A DNA stretch of 64,000 nt from Roseibium sp. HPY-6 (GTDB lineage: Bacteria; Pseudomonadota; Alphaproteobacteria; Rhizobiales; Stappiaceae), in assembly GCF_040530035.1 (NCBI RefSeq), contig NZ_JBEWCD010000002.1:1364001-1428000 (forward strand), read 5' to 3'. Below the pieces are notes generated by a model, which was given only the letters and a program-made list of their open reading frames with translations, was not told the origin of the DNA and ran no database searches. Both the position numbers and the translations under genes were made by a program. Shown here in pieces: positions 43,195-52,402 of this stretch (position 1 is its first letter; each line of letters starts with the position of its first letter).

Positions 43195-44088
43195 ATGACA
43201 TACAGTCTTCCTCCCTTGCCCTGGCTCCGGGCCTTCGAAGCTGCCGCGCGGCTGGGAAACTTCACGCGCGCGGCCGAGGAACTCCTCATCACGCCGGCCG
43301 CTGTCAGTTACCAGGTGCGGCAGCTGGAACAGAAGCTGGGATTTCCGCTATTCGATCGGGTTCATCGGGAGCTCGTCCTCACCCGCCTTGGCCAAACCTA
43401 CCTGCCGAGTGTCGAGAAGGCCTTTTCGGACCTTTCAATCGCGACTGTTTCGGTCTTTGGCGAAAGGCACCAGCAGCCGGTACGCTTCCGCTGCCTGAAC
43501 AGCTTCAGCCATTTATGGATGATACCGCGCCTGAGATCCTTCCAGCAGGTGCATCCGGGCATTGACCTGCAGATGATTTCAGCTTCCTGGGCGGAAAAAC
43601 TGCATCCGGACCTCTTCGAGATAGACATAAGGTTCGGAGACGGCACCTGGACCGACGGGCGGGTCACGTTTCTCCTGAACGATCCGATCATCCCCGTGTG
43701 CCACCCTGACCTTGTTTTCGCACAAGGAGAGAAAGACCTTTCGGCACTGGCCAAGGCACCCCGTCTCGATATCATGGGGGTGATTGACACGTGGGAAAGC
43801 TTCTTCCGCACATTCGGCCATCCCGTTCCGCAAAGGACCGGCCTTCAGGTGGACCAAACGCTTTCCGCGCTTGAACTTGCTGCTCTTGGCCACGGCCATG
43901 CATTGGTCCTGCAAACCCTTGCAAAGCCTTATCTCGACGCCGGTCGTCTGGTGCGCGCCTCAAACAGAAAAATCAAAAGCCGCCACAGTCATTACCTGGT
44001 GACTTCGGCACCGGTCGAAGCGCTCGGACCCGACGCCCGCATCTTTTGTGATTGGCTGATCAGCGAACTGGGTCGAGATGCCGGCTGA
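43195..44088 (+). CDS. LysR family regulator, GcvA-like
   Basis: About 297 residues. The DNA-binding part is PLPWLRAFEAAARLGNFTRAAEELLITPAAVSYQVRQLEQ (residues 7-46), typical of the GcvA group. The effector domain follows, with the RFGDGTW pattern usual for this group. The ATG at 43195 (MTYSLPPLPW) matches family starts; an ATG at 43117 adds 26 residues of no known type. It is divergent from the GMC operon and probably controls it through the dyad at 43059-43106. Confidence 0.9.
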   Translation: MTYSLPPLPWLRAFEAAARLGNFTRAAEELLITPAAVSYQVRQLEQKLGFPLFDRVHRELVLTRLGQTYLPSVEKAFSDLSIATVSVFGERHQQPVRFRCLNSFSHLWMIPRLRSFQQVHPGIDLQMISASWAEKLHPDLFEIDIRFGDGTWTDGRVTFLLNDPIIPVCHPDLVFAQGEKDLSALAKAPRLDIMGVIDTWESFFRTFGHPVPQRTGLQVDQTLSALELAALGHGHALVLQTLAKPYLDAGRLVRASNRKIKSRHSHYLVTSAPVEALGPDARIFCDWLISELGRDAG

Positions 44089-44117
44089 GAATGTTCCGGT
44101 TCCGGTTCTGCGGTCGG

Positions 44118-46499
44118 TTAGTCGACGGAGAACGTGAATTCAAAAAGCCTTTCAATCGGATCAAGGGGTTTCGGATCGTTGTATCGATTGAGATCAAGAA
44201 GCCCGGCCTGGATCGCGTTTTGAGCGTTCAGCGACGCTTGGATCAGGTCAAAGGTCTGCCAGAATGTCTGGTCAGTTCTGCGCACTCCATAGCGCTCGAC
44301 AACGGCAAGGAAGTCCTGTTGGCTCCGGATTGCACGCACGTCCTGAACGAAGTTTGCGACATCCTCGGCGCTCATCCGGAAGACGAAGTTCGGATAACTG
44401 CTGAACTGGCCGGGTACAATGGTGAGTTCGTCCTTTTCGGGCTCCCGGCGCAGATCCTCGTTGAAGATGAATGCAACATTGCTATGCGCCATGTCGTGGG
44501 CAAGCGTAAAGACTTCGTACGATCCGGCTCTATCGGCGATCAGAATCGAGATGTCCGGCAAGAACTTCGCGAAAGGTGCGGGGCTCCCGCTGAGAGATCT
44601 AAGCTCGCCCGCGACGCTCTGTTCGTTGGCGCAATCGCTGCCATTGCACCGGTTAATCGGATCGCTGACCGGCCAAAGCCTTGGTGCGATTTTTAGCTGC
44701 TCTTCCAAAAACTCAGCCTTCGGATTGTCGGTGCGATACGCGATGCCTGAGGGCGTAGTGACGTCGATCGGGCTTTCTTTCCAGAGATCTATCAGATTTG
44801 CCAGCGGCCCCCGGTACCAGCTGTCATGCAAAGCGTCACGCATGTCGGCAGGCAGGAAATAGAGGAACATGCGTTCACCTTCGCGGCGAAGGTTGTCCAT
44901 GTACATTCTTGTGGTGAGCTGATGCTCGACATTGCCGAAGACATCAAATCCGGCAACAAGGTCATAGTAGATCCGCTCGAATAGCGGAAAATCGATCACC
45001 CAGGCGGTTTTGGGGACCGTACCCTCGTATCCCGTGACGACCGACGCAGACGAGAAATTTCGATAGATCGTAAGGCGCGCGTCCTTGTTGTTTCCCTCAC
45101 CATCCCAAATGTCGGAATATCCAAGACCTCCCTCTGCCAGAGCTCTTTCCGCATATCGTTTCTGGCGGAACGCCTGATACTTGATCGGGCTCACCAGAAG
45201 AAAACTCTTCAGCCGTTCGGTGATCTTGTCATCAGAAACCGCGACGGGCAGTTCCAGGATCGGGATAGCTTCTTGGAGGTAGCTTGGATCGGTCACGGAA
45301 AGGTCCGTGTCAGGATCGAGAAACGATACCCAGAAGCGATCCTGAATCACATTGACCGCGACCTGGCCGTAACAGACGGGACCGCGAATGAACGTGCGCA
45401 CGAAATAAAGCGCGTCATCGAGAAGAAACTGATAGCGGCTTCGCGCCGGGATCGCCCGGAACGTGGACAGAGGGTTTCCGCCGGCTTGTCTGGAATAAGG
45501 AGGAAGCTCGTCAAGAGACCAGTCGTCGGCCAGAAAGAGCTCCTCGTAGCGTTTGAGACGCTTGCTGCCGATTGGGTAGACAATGTGTTCCTTGTGCAGG
45601 ATGGTGCCGTCGAGCGGAATGAGCCGATAGAAAAACGGCCCGCCCGGATCATCGAAGGGCCGCCTGGAAGGGATTTCATCAGCTGGTTGGCCTGGCGCGG
45701 TTCGCGAGCGGATTAGGCGAAAAAAGCGCCTCGGGCCGCCTCCCTCAAGATGCAGATGCGCCAGGAAGAGATGCTCGTAGATATACCGCGCAACCAGTCT
45801 GGACTTTGGGTCTGCGGCGTTGAAGAAAGCTTCAATCCGGGCGACTTCGGCCAGCGCGTTCTCCGGAAGCGGTGTGGTTTCGGTCGGAGACGGTGCGCCA
45901 TCCGAGGCCCATGCCTGAAGCTTGAGATAGTCTGCGTCTGGCAGTGGCGCTGTCCCGAACGGCATTCCGCCATAGGGATGATCAGTGAGATAGTCGGTGA
46001 CTTCGGTCGGGGACGGGCAGCTGTTGCGCCGCAGAGGACTGAGGTTGATGTCGTCCGGCAGTGCAGCCCCCAATGTGAATTTCTGATTGCGTCCCGCTTC
46101 GAGCAATGCCTTGAGCACGGACGGAGAACCATCTGTACCTGTAACCGGGAAAAATCCCTTTTGGCGCCATTCGGGCACTGTTTTGGCGTCGATCCCGAGG
46201 CGGGTCATCGGTGCGTCTTCAAGACGGGAAGAGTCGTACACCCTGGCTTTGGTCGCTCCGCGAAGCCATCCGTCCGGTGAAGACAGTTTTAGCTGGCAAG
46301 GAGCATCGTAACAGCCATGGCAGACGACGCAGCGTTTGTTGAGTGTCTCTTGTACCGATGACAGGTTCGGACTTGGCCTATCGCTTGCCGGGGAACTCTC
46401 GATACCGGCCGCGAGACACAACAGCAGCAGAATCGCGAACGGGAGTATCCTCTCCAAGACGAGCATTGCAGAAAATCGAGTAACGCTATCCCGTTGCAT
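44118..46499 (-). CDS. cti: Fatty acid cis/trans isomerase, c-type heme protein
   Basis: A 793-aa periplasmic protein with an N-terminal membrane anchor or signal (about residues 14-33). The heme site CVVCH (Cys57, Cys60, His61) is followed by GCYDAPCQL, the mark of CTI enzymes. CTI turns cis double bonds of membrane phospholipids into trans, which stiffens the membrane quickly after solvent, heat or salt stress. The rest shows the long family-specific domain (RQKRYAERALAEGG, FNEDLRREPEKDE). It is common in Pseudomonas and Vibrio but less so in this class. A small membrane gene precedes it by 8 bp. Confidence 0.94.
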   Translation of the reverse strand: MQRDSVTRFSAMLVLERILPFAILLLLCLAAGIESSPASDRPSPNLSSVQETLNKRCVVCHGCYDAPCQLKLSSPDGWLRGATKARVYDSSRLEDAPMTRLGIDAKTVPEWRQKGFFPVTGTDGSPSVLKALLEAGRNQKFTLGAALPDDINLSPLRRNSCPSPTEVTDYLTDHPYGGMPFGTAPLPDADYLKLQAWASDGAPSPTETTPLPENALAEVARIEAFFNAADPKSRLVARYIYEHLFLAHLHLEGGGPRRFFRLIRSRTAPGQPADEIPSRRPFDDPGGPFFYRLIPLDGTILHKEHIVYPIGSKRLKRYEELFLADDWSLDELPPYSRQAGGNPLSTFRAIPARSRYQFLLDDALYFVRTFIRGPVCYGQVAVNVIQDRFWVSFLDPDTDLSVTDPSYLQEAIPILELPVAVSDDKITERLKSFLLVSPIKYQAFRQKRYAERALAEGGLGYSDIWDGEGNNKDARLTIYRNFSSASVVTGYEGTVPKTAWVIDFPLFERIYYDLVAGFDVFGNVEHQLTTRMYMDNLRREGERMFLYFLPADMRDALHDSWYRGPLANLIDLWKESPIDVTTPSGIAYRTDNPKAEFLEEQLKIAPRLWPVSDPINRCNGSDCANEQSVAGELRSLSGSPAPFAKFLPDISILIADRAGSYEVFTLAHDMAHSNVAFIFNEDLRREPEKDELTIVPGQFSSYPNFVFRMSAEDVANFVQDVRAIRSQQDFLAVVERYGVRRTDQTFWQTFDLIQASLNAQNAIQAGLLDLNRYNDPKPLDPIERLFEFTFSVD

Positions 46500-46507
46500 G
46501 ACTTCGG

Positions 46508-46762
46508 CTATTCCTCGCTTTCGTCCATCCTTGGCCGCGTCTGCCGGGTCGGGTCATCCGGACCTTTGTAGGCAAACAAGTAGCTCCATCCGGCATAGAG
46601 CGTGATCGCTCCAATGAAAATCGCCCAGCCCGGATTGCCGAGCGCGTATTCCATTATTGTCCAGCCGCCGCAAAATACGACAAGCGCGACACGCCGCCAC
46701 AAAGGGTCGAGCCAGGGGTGTTCCGTGGGACCTAACACAGTTTTGCCTTCCTTTTGGGTCAT
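46508..46762 (-). CDS. Small membrane protein upstream of cti
   Basis: An 84-aa protein with two hydrophobic spans (about residues 23-40 and 45-64: LVVFCGGWTIMEYALGNPGWAIFIGAITLYAGWSYLF) and a charged end (PDDPTRQTRPRMDESEE). No family is known to me. It ends 8 bp before cti on the same strand, so the two are almost surely one operon. It may help CTI at the membrane. Confidence 0.75.
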   Translation of the reverse strand: MTQKEGKTVLGPTEHPWLDPLWRRVALVVFCGGWTIMEYALGNPGWAIFIGAITLYAGWSYLFAYKGPDDPTRQTRPRMDESEE

Positions 46763-46958
46763 CTGAATTTGAACATGTCACGGGTCACGCGCAGGCTGTC
46801 AAGGGTGCCGGTTAATGCAGGGTGAGTTGCAAGGGCTTGCAAAATCAAGCAAAAACTTCCTCGCAGAGAGTTGACTTCACCTTGAATCAAGCGCTTGAAC
46901 GATAGATGGTGACGCTTCAGGTCACGACGCGTGTATTCAAAGGAGCCGGCGAGCCGCG

Positions 46959-48284
46959 ATGCTGACAGCGCTAGATCTCCTGACGGCGAACGATACGCCT
47001 GGTCGGCACGCCCCTTCCTATTATGCTGCAACGGCAAACTGGACCACGTCGCACACTCCATTGGGCGGGCAGCACACCTGCCAGGTTTGCATTGTCGGAG
47101 GCGGGTATACAGGCCTTTCGGCCGCACTGCATCTGGCGGAACGCGGGCTTGACGTGATCCTTCTCGAAGCCAACAGGGTCGGTTGGGGCGCGTCGGGACG
47201 CAATGGGGGGCAGGTTGGGTCAGGGCAACGGGTTGAACAAACAGTTCTGGAAGAGCGGCACGGCGTGGCGCATGCGAAGCTCCTCTGGGACCTGGCCGAA
47301 CAGTCCAAGGATCTGGTCAGGGACCTGGTTTCGCGGCACGCTATCGCATGTGATTTCACGCCAGGAATCCTTCACGCGGATCACCGAAAGTCCTACCTGG
47401 AGGAAAGCCGGGATTATGTGGAGCATCTGCACCTCAACTACGGCTACGAAGACATTCGTTTCGTCGGCCCGGATGAAATAAAGGACCATGTCGGCAGTCC
47501 CCGTTATTTTGGCGGTTCGCTCGACATGGGTGCCGGCCATCTTCATCCCCTCAATTTTGCGCTTGGTCTCGGACGGGCCGCCGAGGCAGCCGGTGCGCGG
47601 ATCTTCGAAGAAACGACCGTCTCCTCGGTGCGCGGCAAGGGCAGCGGCAAGATTACCGTTGCGACCGGCCAAGGCGAGGTTTCTGCGGATCATTTGATCC
47701 TGGCCTGCAACGGATATCTCGGACGGCTCGACCGGGAGACTGCCGCACATGTCATGCCGATTAACAATTACATCGTTGCGACGGAGCCTTTCTCCGAAAA
47801 CGAGGCAGGGGATCTGATCGCGAACAATGCCGCGGTCGCCGACAGCAAGTTCGTGATCAATTATTTCCGTCTTTCTGCGGACCGCCGCCTTTTGTTCGGC
47901 GGTGGCGAGAATTACGGATATCGTTTTCCCGATGACATCAAGTCGTTCGTTCGGGCTCCCATGTTGGAGATCTTTCCGCAGCTGAAAGATGCTCGTATTG
48001 ACTATGGCTGGGGTGGGACACTGGCGATCACACCCAAACGTATGCCCTTCTTCAAAAGGCTTGCGCCAAACATGCTGACGGCGACGGGCTATTCGGGTCA
48101 TGGGGTCGCGATGGCGACCCTCGGTGGACAGATCCTGGCGGAAGCCGTTGCGGGAACCGCCGGCCGTTTCGATGTCTTCGAGAAGTTGAACATTCCCGCG
48201 TTTCCCGGCGGCGACCGGCTGCGGTTTCCGATTCTTGTTCTGGCGATGACCTGGTTTTCTCTGCGCGACAGGCTTGGGATCTGA
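46959..48284 (+). CDS. FAD-dependent oxidoreductase, gamma-glutamylputrescine oxidase-like (first of pair)
   Basis: A 441-aa flavoprotein of the D-amino acid oxidase family. The FAD motif is VCIVGGGYTGLSAALHLAERG (about residues 43-63), and VGWGASGRNGGQVGSGQR is the usual second block; the end has ATGYSGHGVAMATLGGQ. PuuB-like enzymes oxidise amines such as glutamylputrescine to aldehydes and peroxide. The next gene encodes a paralogue and starts 1 bp after its stop, so the two are co-translated. The amine is unknown. Confidence 0.92.
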   Translation: MLTALDLLTANDTPGRHAPSYYAATANWTTSHTPLGGQHTCQVCIVGGGYTGLSAALHLAERGLDVILLEANRVGWGASGRNGGQVGSGQRVEQTVLEERHGVAHAKLLWDLAEQSKDLVRDLVSRHAIACDFTPGILHADHRKSYLEESRDYVEHLHLNYGYEDIRFVGPDEIKDHVGSPRYFGGSLDMGAGHLHPLNFALGLGRAAEAAGARIFEETTVSSVRGKGSGKITVATGQGEVSADHLILACNGYLGRLDRETAAHVMPINNYIVATEPFSENEAGDLIANNAAVADSKFVINYFRLSADRRLLFGGGENYGYRFPDDIKSFVRAPMLEIFPQLKDARIDYGWGGTLAITPKRMPFFKRLAPNMLTATGYSGHGVAMATLGGQILAEAVAGTAGRFDVFEKLNIPAFPGGDRLRFPILVLAMTWFSLRDRLGI

Positions 48285-48285
48285 C

Positions 48286-49608
48286 ATGCTGCAGCAGAAC
48301 AAGATCCCCCGCACAACAATCGGCAGCTATTGGGAAGCAAGCGTCGGGAATGTGCGCTCAGACCGTCAGCTCATGGGCAATGCACTCTTTGAGGTTGCGG
48401 TTATCGGCGCAGGCTTTGCAGGTTTGAGCGCTGCTCTCAAACTGGCGCAAAGCGGTGTATCCGTATGCATTCTGGAGGCGGAACATGTCGGCTTCGGCGC
48501 GTCGGGCCGCAACGGCGGCTTCTGTTGCCTTGGGGGAACCAAGCTCGATACAAGTCAGCTGGTCCGAAGGTTTGGACTGGATGAAGCCCGAAAGTTTATG
48601 GCTTACCAGGTCGCCGGCATTAATCTGGTCGCACAACGGCTTAAAGACTGGAATATCGACGCCGATTGTCACTCGAACGGCGAGATCTATCTGGCCCATC
48701 GCCCCAGGGATCTGAGCAGCCTCGGCGATGAAGCCGTATTTCTGAAAGACAATTTTGGTGTCAAGGCGCGTGTACTTTCAAAGGCGGATCTCAACGGCGA
48801 GGGTTATGGCGGTCCGGGGTTCCACGGCGGCCTTCACGTGCCATATGGTTTTGCCCTCAATCCAATGAAGTATGTGCTGGCGCTCGGCGATGAAGTGCGC
48901 CGCGCCGGGGCACGGATTTTCGGCAAGTCACCGGTCACAGGGCTCAGCCTCGACGGCGACCGCTGGCGGCTTGAAACAGAACAAGGTTTTGTGCGCGCGA
49001 AAAAGGTCGTGCTTGCGGGAAACGGTTATGCCAGGGAAAACGTTCCGAACTGGTTGTACGGACGGACACTGCCGGTAATGTCGTCCATTCAGGTCACGCG
49101 GCCGCTGAGCGCGAATGAGTTGTCTGATCAGGGCTGGACCGCGGACACAATGGCCGCCGATACCAGAATTTTGCTTCATTACTTTCGATTGCTGCCGGAT
49201 CGCCGTTTCCTGTTCGGGACGCGCGGCGGCATCTTCGATAACGCGCCATCGCTCGCGGCGATGCGAAAACGGGCCCGCAGCGATTTCGAAGCGATGTTCC
49301 CGGCCTGGGCACATGTCGAGGCGGATTTCAGCTGGCACGGCAATGTCTGCATTGCGCGTTCACTAACGCCTTTCGTCGGCGAGGTGCCGGGCATGGAGGG
49401 CATTTACGCTGCCATGGGCTGGCACGGCAGCGGTGTCGCGATGGCGTCCATTTCAGGAGAAAAGCTGGCGGGTTTGATAACCGGTTCTTTGAAACGGCAG
49501 GACCTGCCCGCACCGCTTCAAGCGCCGCTTCGCAAGTTTCCTCTGCCTGCGTTCCGCAAGCTCTTTCTCCAGGGCGCTTACTGGTTCTACGACTGGCAGG
49601 ACAGATAA
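48286..49608 (+). CDS. FAD-dependent oxidoreductase, gamma-glutamylputrescine oxidase-like (second of pair)
   Basis: A 440-aa paralogue of the previous gene. It has VAVIGAGFAGLSAALKLAQSG (FAD motif), VGFGASGRNGGFCCLGG and an end AAMGWHGSGVAMASISGEK. The ATG at 48286 follows the upstream stop by 1 bp; a slightly earlier start is possible. The pair probably arose by duplication. Differences in the glycine-rich second block (QVGSGQR against FCCLGGT) suggest different substrates or a heterodimer. Confidence 0.92.
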   Translation: MLQQNKIPRTTIGSYWEASVGNVRSDRQLMGNALFEVAVIGAGFAGLSAALKLAQSGVSVCILEAEHVGFGASGRNGGFCCLGGTKLDTSQLVRRFGLDEARKFMAYQVAGINLVAQRLKDWNIDADCHSNGEIYLAHRPRDLSSLGDEAVFLKDNFGVKARVLSKADLNGEGYGGPGFHGGLHVPYGFALNPMKYVLALGDEVRRAGARIFGKSPVTGLSLDGDRWRLETEQGFVRAKKVVLAGNGYARENVPNWLYGRTLPVMSSIQVTRPLSANELSDQGWTADTMAADTRILLHYFRLLPDRRFLFGTRGGIFDNAPSLAAMRKRARSDFEAMFPAWAHVEADFSWHGNVCIARSLTPFVGEVPGMEGIYAAMGWHGSGVAMASISGEKLAGLITGSLKRQDLPAPLQAPLRKFPLPAFRKLFLQGAYWFYDWQDR

Positions 49609-49654
49609 ACTTTGTTCACTCAGCGATCAAACACGGACCCGCGCGCCGTGCAGC

Positions 49655-50050
49655 CTACTTTACCTCGATAACGTATTTATGGGCCACGTTCCTGATCTTG
49701 GCAGAACCATAGTCATACATGTCCATGGTGAACCTGATCCGAAAGACGTCCTTGCCGCGGAAGCCTCTGTTGGGCTTGTACACCACGACGGTTCCCTTCA
49801 CGGGCCTGCCTGCGCAGCGGCCGGCCTTTTCGCTGAGTTTGGTGTTGATCTGCTGAAAGGAGACGCTGCCGTTTTCGGGCTCTTTGGTCACTTTAATCTG
49901 CGGGGTCACGCCACTTTCACATTCGGGGCCATAGGTTCCGTGAAGACCCACCGCCGACGATTTGTTCGCTGGTATGGTCTGACGGATTGTGTCGGCAAAA
50001 CTGAAGGAGGAAAAGAGTGAGAGAATTATCAGGCCAAATAGAATACGCAT
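49655..50050 (-). CDS. Exported protein of unknown function
   Basis: A 131-aa protein with a clear signal peptide (residues 1-19, MRILFGLIILSLFSSFSFA). The mature part is a beta-rich domain of about 110 residues with two Cys (GPECESG and AGRCAGRP) that could form a disulphide; patterns such as GTVVVYKPNRGFRGKDVFRIRF look like an Ig-like or cadherin-like fold. No family is certain. It stands alone. Confidence 0.78.
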   Translation of the reverse strand: MRILFGLIILSLFSSFSFADTIRQTIPANKSSAVGLHGTYGPECESGVTPQIKVTKEPENGSVSFQQINTKLSEKAGRCAGRPVKGTVVVYKPNRGFRGKDVFRIRFTMDMYDYGSAKIRNVAHKYVIEVK

Positions 50051-50305
50051 TGTCTAACCTAGTCATTTTTATCAGGTGTAGATTGGCTAGGAGATGCGCT
50101 CAAAGATTGCAATATCTATATGCGACGCAAATCAAATTGTCTCAGCGTGTTGCCGGATTGCAACCCTTGATAGGTTGTTCGGGTGTTTGAGGGCAATGCG
50201 TTCAATCCCCTGGGACGCTAGGTATTTTCTGGGAAAGACTTTGTCAGAAATCAATGCCGGGATGTTTGAATTTCGCTCCAGTGCAAGGTGCCTGGAGGGT
50301 TTGAT

Positions 50306-50815
50306 ATGGCAGCACAGTCGAAACAAGAGCTTTTGTCGCTGACCGAAAAAGAGTTCTCGAAACTGGAACTCCTTTTGGAAAAGCTCCCCGTTGCTTTGCA
50401 GCTGGAAACAGACGGCGAAGGCATCTCGCCGAAAGACATCGTCGCGCACCGTGCCCACTGGATTGAATTGTTCATGGGCTGGTATGAAGACGGCCAACTG
50501 GGCAAGACAGTCTATTTCCCGGCAAAGGGATACAAGTGGAACGAGACGAAGCGGTACAACGCAGACCTCAGAAAACAGCAGGCGGACATGAACTGGCTGC
50601 AGGCAGTCGAGTTTCTGAAACAGAGCCACGAAGCTCTACTCGGTCTGATCGAGAAGTTGTCAGATCACGATCTTTATGCCGGGCCCATGAAAGGCGCGAA
50701 CAATGCGTGGACGAGCGGGCGTTGGGCGGAAGCTTCAGGGCCGAGCCATTACCGTTCGGCTGCGAAATATCTGCGGCAAAGGCTACGGGAGTTTGAGAAA
50801 AAGGGCGCGGCTTAG
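50306..50815 (+). CDS. ClbS/DfsB family four-helix bundle protein
   Basis: A 169-aa soluble protein. The patterns LLSLTEKEFSKLELLLEKLP, DIVAHRAHWIELFMGWYEDG and WNETKRYNADLRKQQAD match the DfsB/DinB-like four-helix bundle family. ClbS protects against colibactin by hydrolysing it; other members are of unknown role. The ATG at 50306 has a GGAGG site 6 nt upstream. A GNAT acetyltransferase follows after 10 bp, so they may be one operon. Confidence 0.9.
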   Translation: MAAQSKQELLSLTEKEFSKLELLLEKLPVALQLETDGEGISPKDIVAHRAHWIELFMGWYEDGQLGKTVYFPAKGYKWNETKRYNADLRKQQADMNWLQAVEFLKQSHEALLGLIEKLSDHDLYAGPMKGANNAWTSGRWAEASGPSHYRSAAKYLRQRLREFEKKGAA

Positions 50816-50825
50816 TCAGGAAAAA

Positions 50826-51341
50826 ATGGCGGAGCAGCATCGTATTTTCATCTCCAAAATCAATGCCGCGCGCGTGAATGGTCTCAGATCCTTTCTGCGG
50901 GCGAGTTGGTGGGAGACCTACCAAGCCGAGCTTGGGCAGGACCTGACAAAAAGACTTGTTGAGACTTTGGCAAGCGAGGATATCGGCGGCTTGCTTCCGT
51001 GTAACGGAGAGACGGCTTTCGTTGCGGAACATCAAGACAGTGTTTGCGGATGTTGTATGTCGGCGTCACGGAAAAATGTGACTTATCTGTGGGGGCTCTA
51101 TGTTCTGCGTGACTTCCAGAAAATGGGCCTCGGTCAGAGGTTGCTGAGGGATGCAATTCTTGAACATGATCGGGCAAACAGTGCTCAGCTTACAGTTCTA
51201 AAGAGCAGCACAGAAGCGGTGCAGTTCTATAAAGCCATGTGCTTTAAAACCCAGTGTGAGACACAGTTCGAAATCCTCCCGGGACTTTTGCTTCCTGCCA
51301 TTCAGATGTCCGCTCGGGCGTACGAAATCACTCGTAAGTAG
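50826..51341 (+). CDS. GNAT family N-acetyltransferase
   Basis: A 171-aa protein. GLYVLRDFQKMGLGQRLLRDAI holds the acetyl-CoA motif (Q/R-x-x-G-x-G/A) and TEAVQFYKAMCFK is the usual end. Substrate unknown. The ATG at 50826 has an AGGA site and follows the DfsB stop by 10 bp. Confidence 0.87.
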   Translation: MAEQHRIFISKINAARVNGLRSFLRASWWETYQAELGQDLTKRLVETLASEDIGGLLPCNGETAFVAEHQDSVCGCCMSASRKNVTYLWGLYVLRDFQKMGLGQRLLRDAILEHDRANSAQLTVLKSSTEAVQFYKAMCFKTQCETQFEILPGLLLPAIQMSARAYEITRK

Positions 51342-51386
51342 CTCGATCGCACCTTGCGCGGCGCTAATTAAGCGTTTCACCTCGCT

Positions 51387-52073
51387 TCAGGATCCACGGC
51401 TGACAACGGCGACATTCACCTCGTCCCAGATTTCAAATCCTAGCTTGCGGTAAAGCGCTATTGCACCGTGGTTGTCCGCATAAGCATGAAGAAAGGGCGT
51501 ATCTCCGCGCGCTCGGATCTCAGAGGCAATCTGAAGGGTGAGGGCGCTTGCGAGGCCCTTGCCCTGATGGTCAGGATGGGTGCAAAGTCCACTGATTTCC
51601 GTGAAGCCCTTAAGGTTCAGCCGTGTTCCGCCCATGGCAGCCAGCCGCCCGTCGAGTTTGACACCAAGGAACGTACCGAGTTCAGGTGTCCGGCTGGTAA
51701 AGGGGCCGGGCTTGGTCAGTTCCGCAAGCGTGAGCATCTCGGGTATGTCGCTATCTGAGAGTGCGGAAATCTCGAAATCATGTGTCTTCGCTGTCGTCGC
51801 AACACGCTCTGTCATGAGGACCCCCAGCGCGGTTTTTTCGGCAACGAGCGTGTCGGGCAGCCGGATCTGTTCCGCCTGAAGCAGGAACACCGGCGCATCG
51901 TTCGGCGCGATCAGGTCCGCCAACGCGTCCAGGGCGCCGGCTGAATTGTCTTTCGACGCGGCAAAAGGCGAGATCTCCGGATCAAATCGCCTCGCGCGCG
52001 CGCCGCCAATTGAAATCCGGCTTTGCCGCGACGTAAGTGCCGACCAGACAACGCGGTTCAAAGGATTGTTCAT
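51387..52073 (-). CDS. GNAT family N-acetyltransferase, third gene of the marR operon
   Basis: A 228-aa protein. The C-terminal 110 residues are a GNAT domain (ISGLCTHPDHQGKGLASALTLQIASEI with the acetyl-CoA loop, and NHGAIALYRKLGFEIWDEV). The N-terminal half is a short extra region similar to the N-domain of FR47-type acetyltransferases. It overlaps the ABM gene by 4 bp. The substrate may be an amine or antibiotic, but this is not shown. Confidence 0.9.
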   Translation of the reverse strand: MNNPLNRVVWSALTSRQSRISIGGARARRFDPEISPFAASKDNSAGALDALADLIAPNDAPVFLLQAEQIRLPDTLVAEKTALGVLMTERVATTAKTHDFEISALSDSDIPEMLTLAELTKPGPFTSRTPELGTFLGVKLDGRLAAMGGTRLNLKGFTEISGLCTHPDHQGKGLASALTLQIASEIRARGDTPFLHAYADNHGAIALYRKLGFEIWDEVNVAVVSRGS

Positions 52074-52402
52074 GACTTCATTTCCAAGTGTTCGCTTGAA
52101 GTCAGATATTCGTAGTGTTTCGCGACCTGATCCCAGCGGCTCAGCACCTGTTGGGCCACCTCCGGCACATGGCTGCGCTCATAATCAGGACCCTGAAAGG
52201 CGATAATGTCGTCGATCGAACGGAACCGCATGATCGTCATGAATTCCACTTCGTCGGCATGCGAACGGCGCAAGACTTCAATGCCAAGGTAGCCTTGTGT
52301 CGACATGGCTTCGATGCCGGGGATGACCGAACCGGTCAGAACCTGAATATAGCGGTCGGCATTCTCAGGGGTCGTCCATCCGCGCCAGATACGCTTGATC
52401 AT
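52070..52402 (-). CDS. Antibiotic biosynthesis monooxygenase-like protein
   Basis: A 110-aa dimeric alpha/beta-barrel protein. MIKRIWRGWTTPENADRYIQVL and VEFMTIMRFRSIDDIIAFQG match small ABM-type proteins. Such proteins oxidise or degrade small aromatics or act as simple binding proteins. It lies between marR and a GNAT gene with 4-bp overlaps on each side. Confidence 0.85.
   Translation of the reverse strand: MIKRIWRGWTTPENADRYIQVLTGSVIPGIEAMSTQGYLGIEVLRRSHADEVEFMTIMRFRSIDDIIAFQGPDYERSHVPEVAQQVLSRWDQVAKHYEYLTSSEHLEMKS

Noticed and set aside
47220..48314. 364-codon minus-strand frame over the first amine-oxidase-like gene
   Set aside because: Antisense shadow of a clear FAD enzyme.
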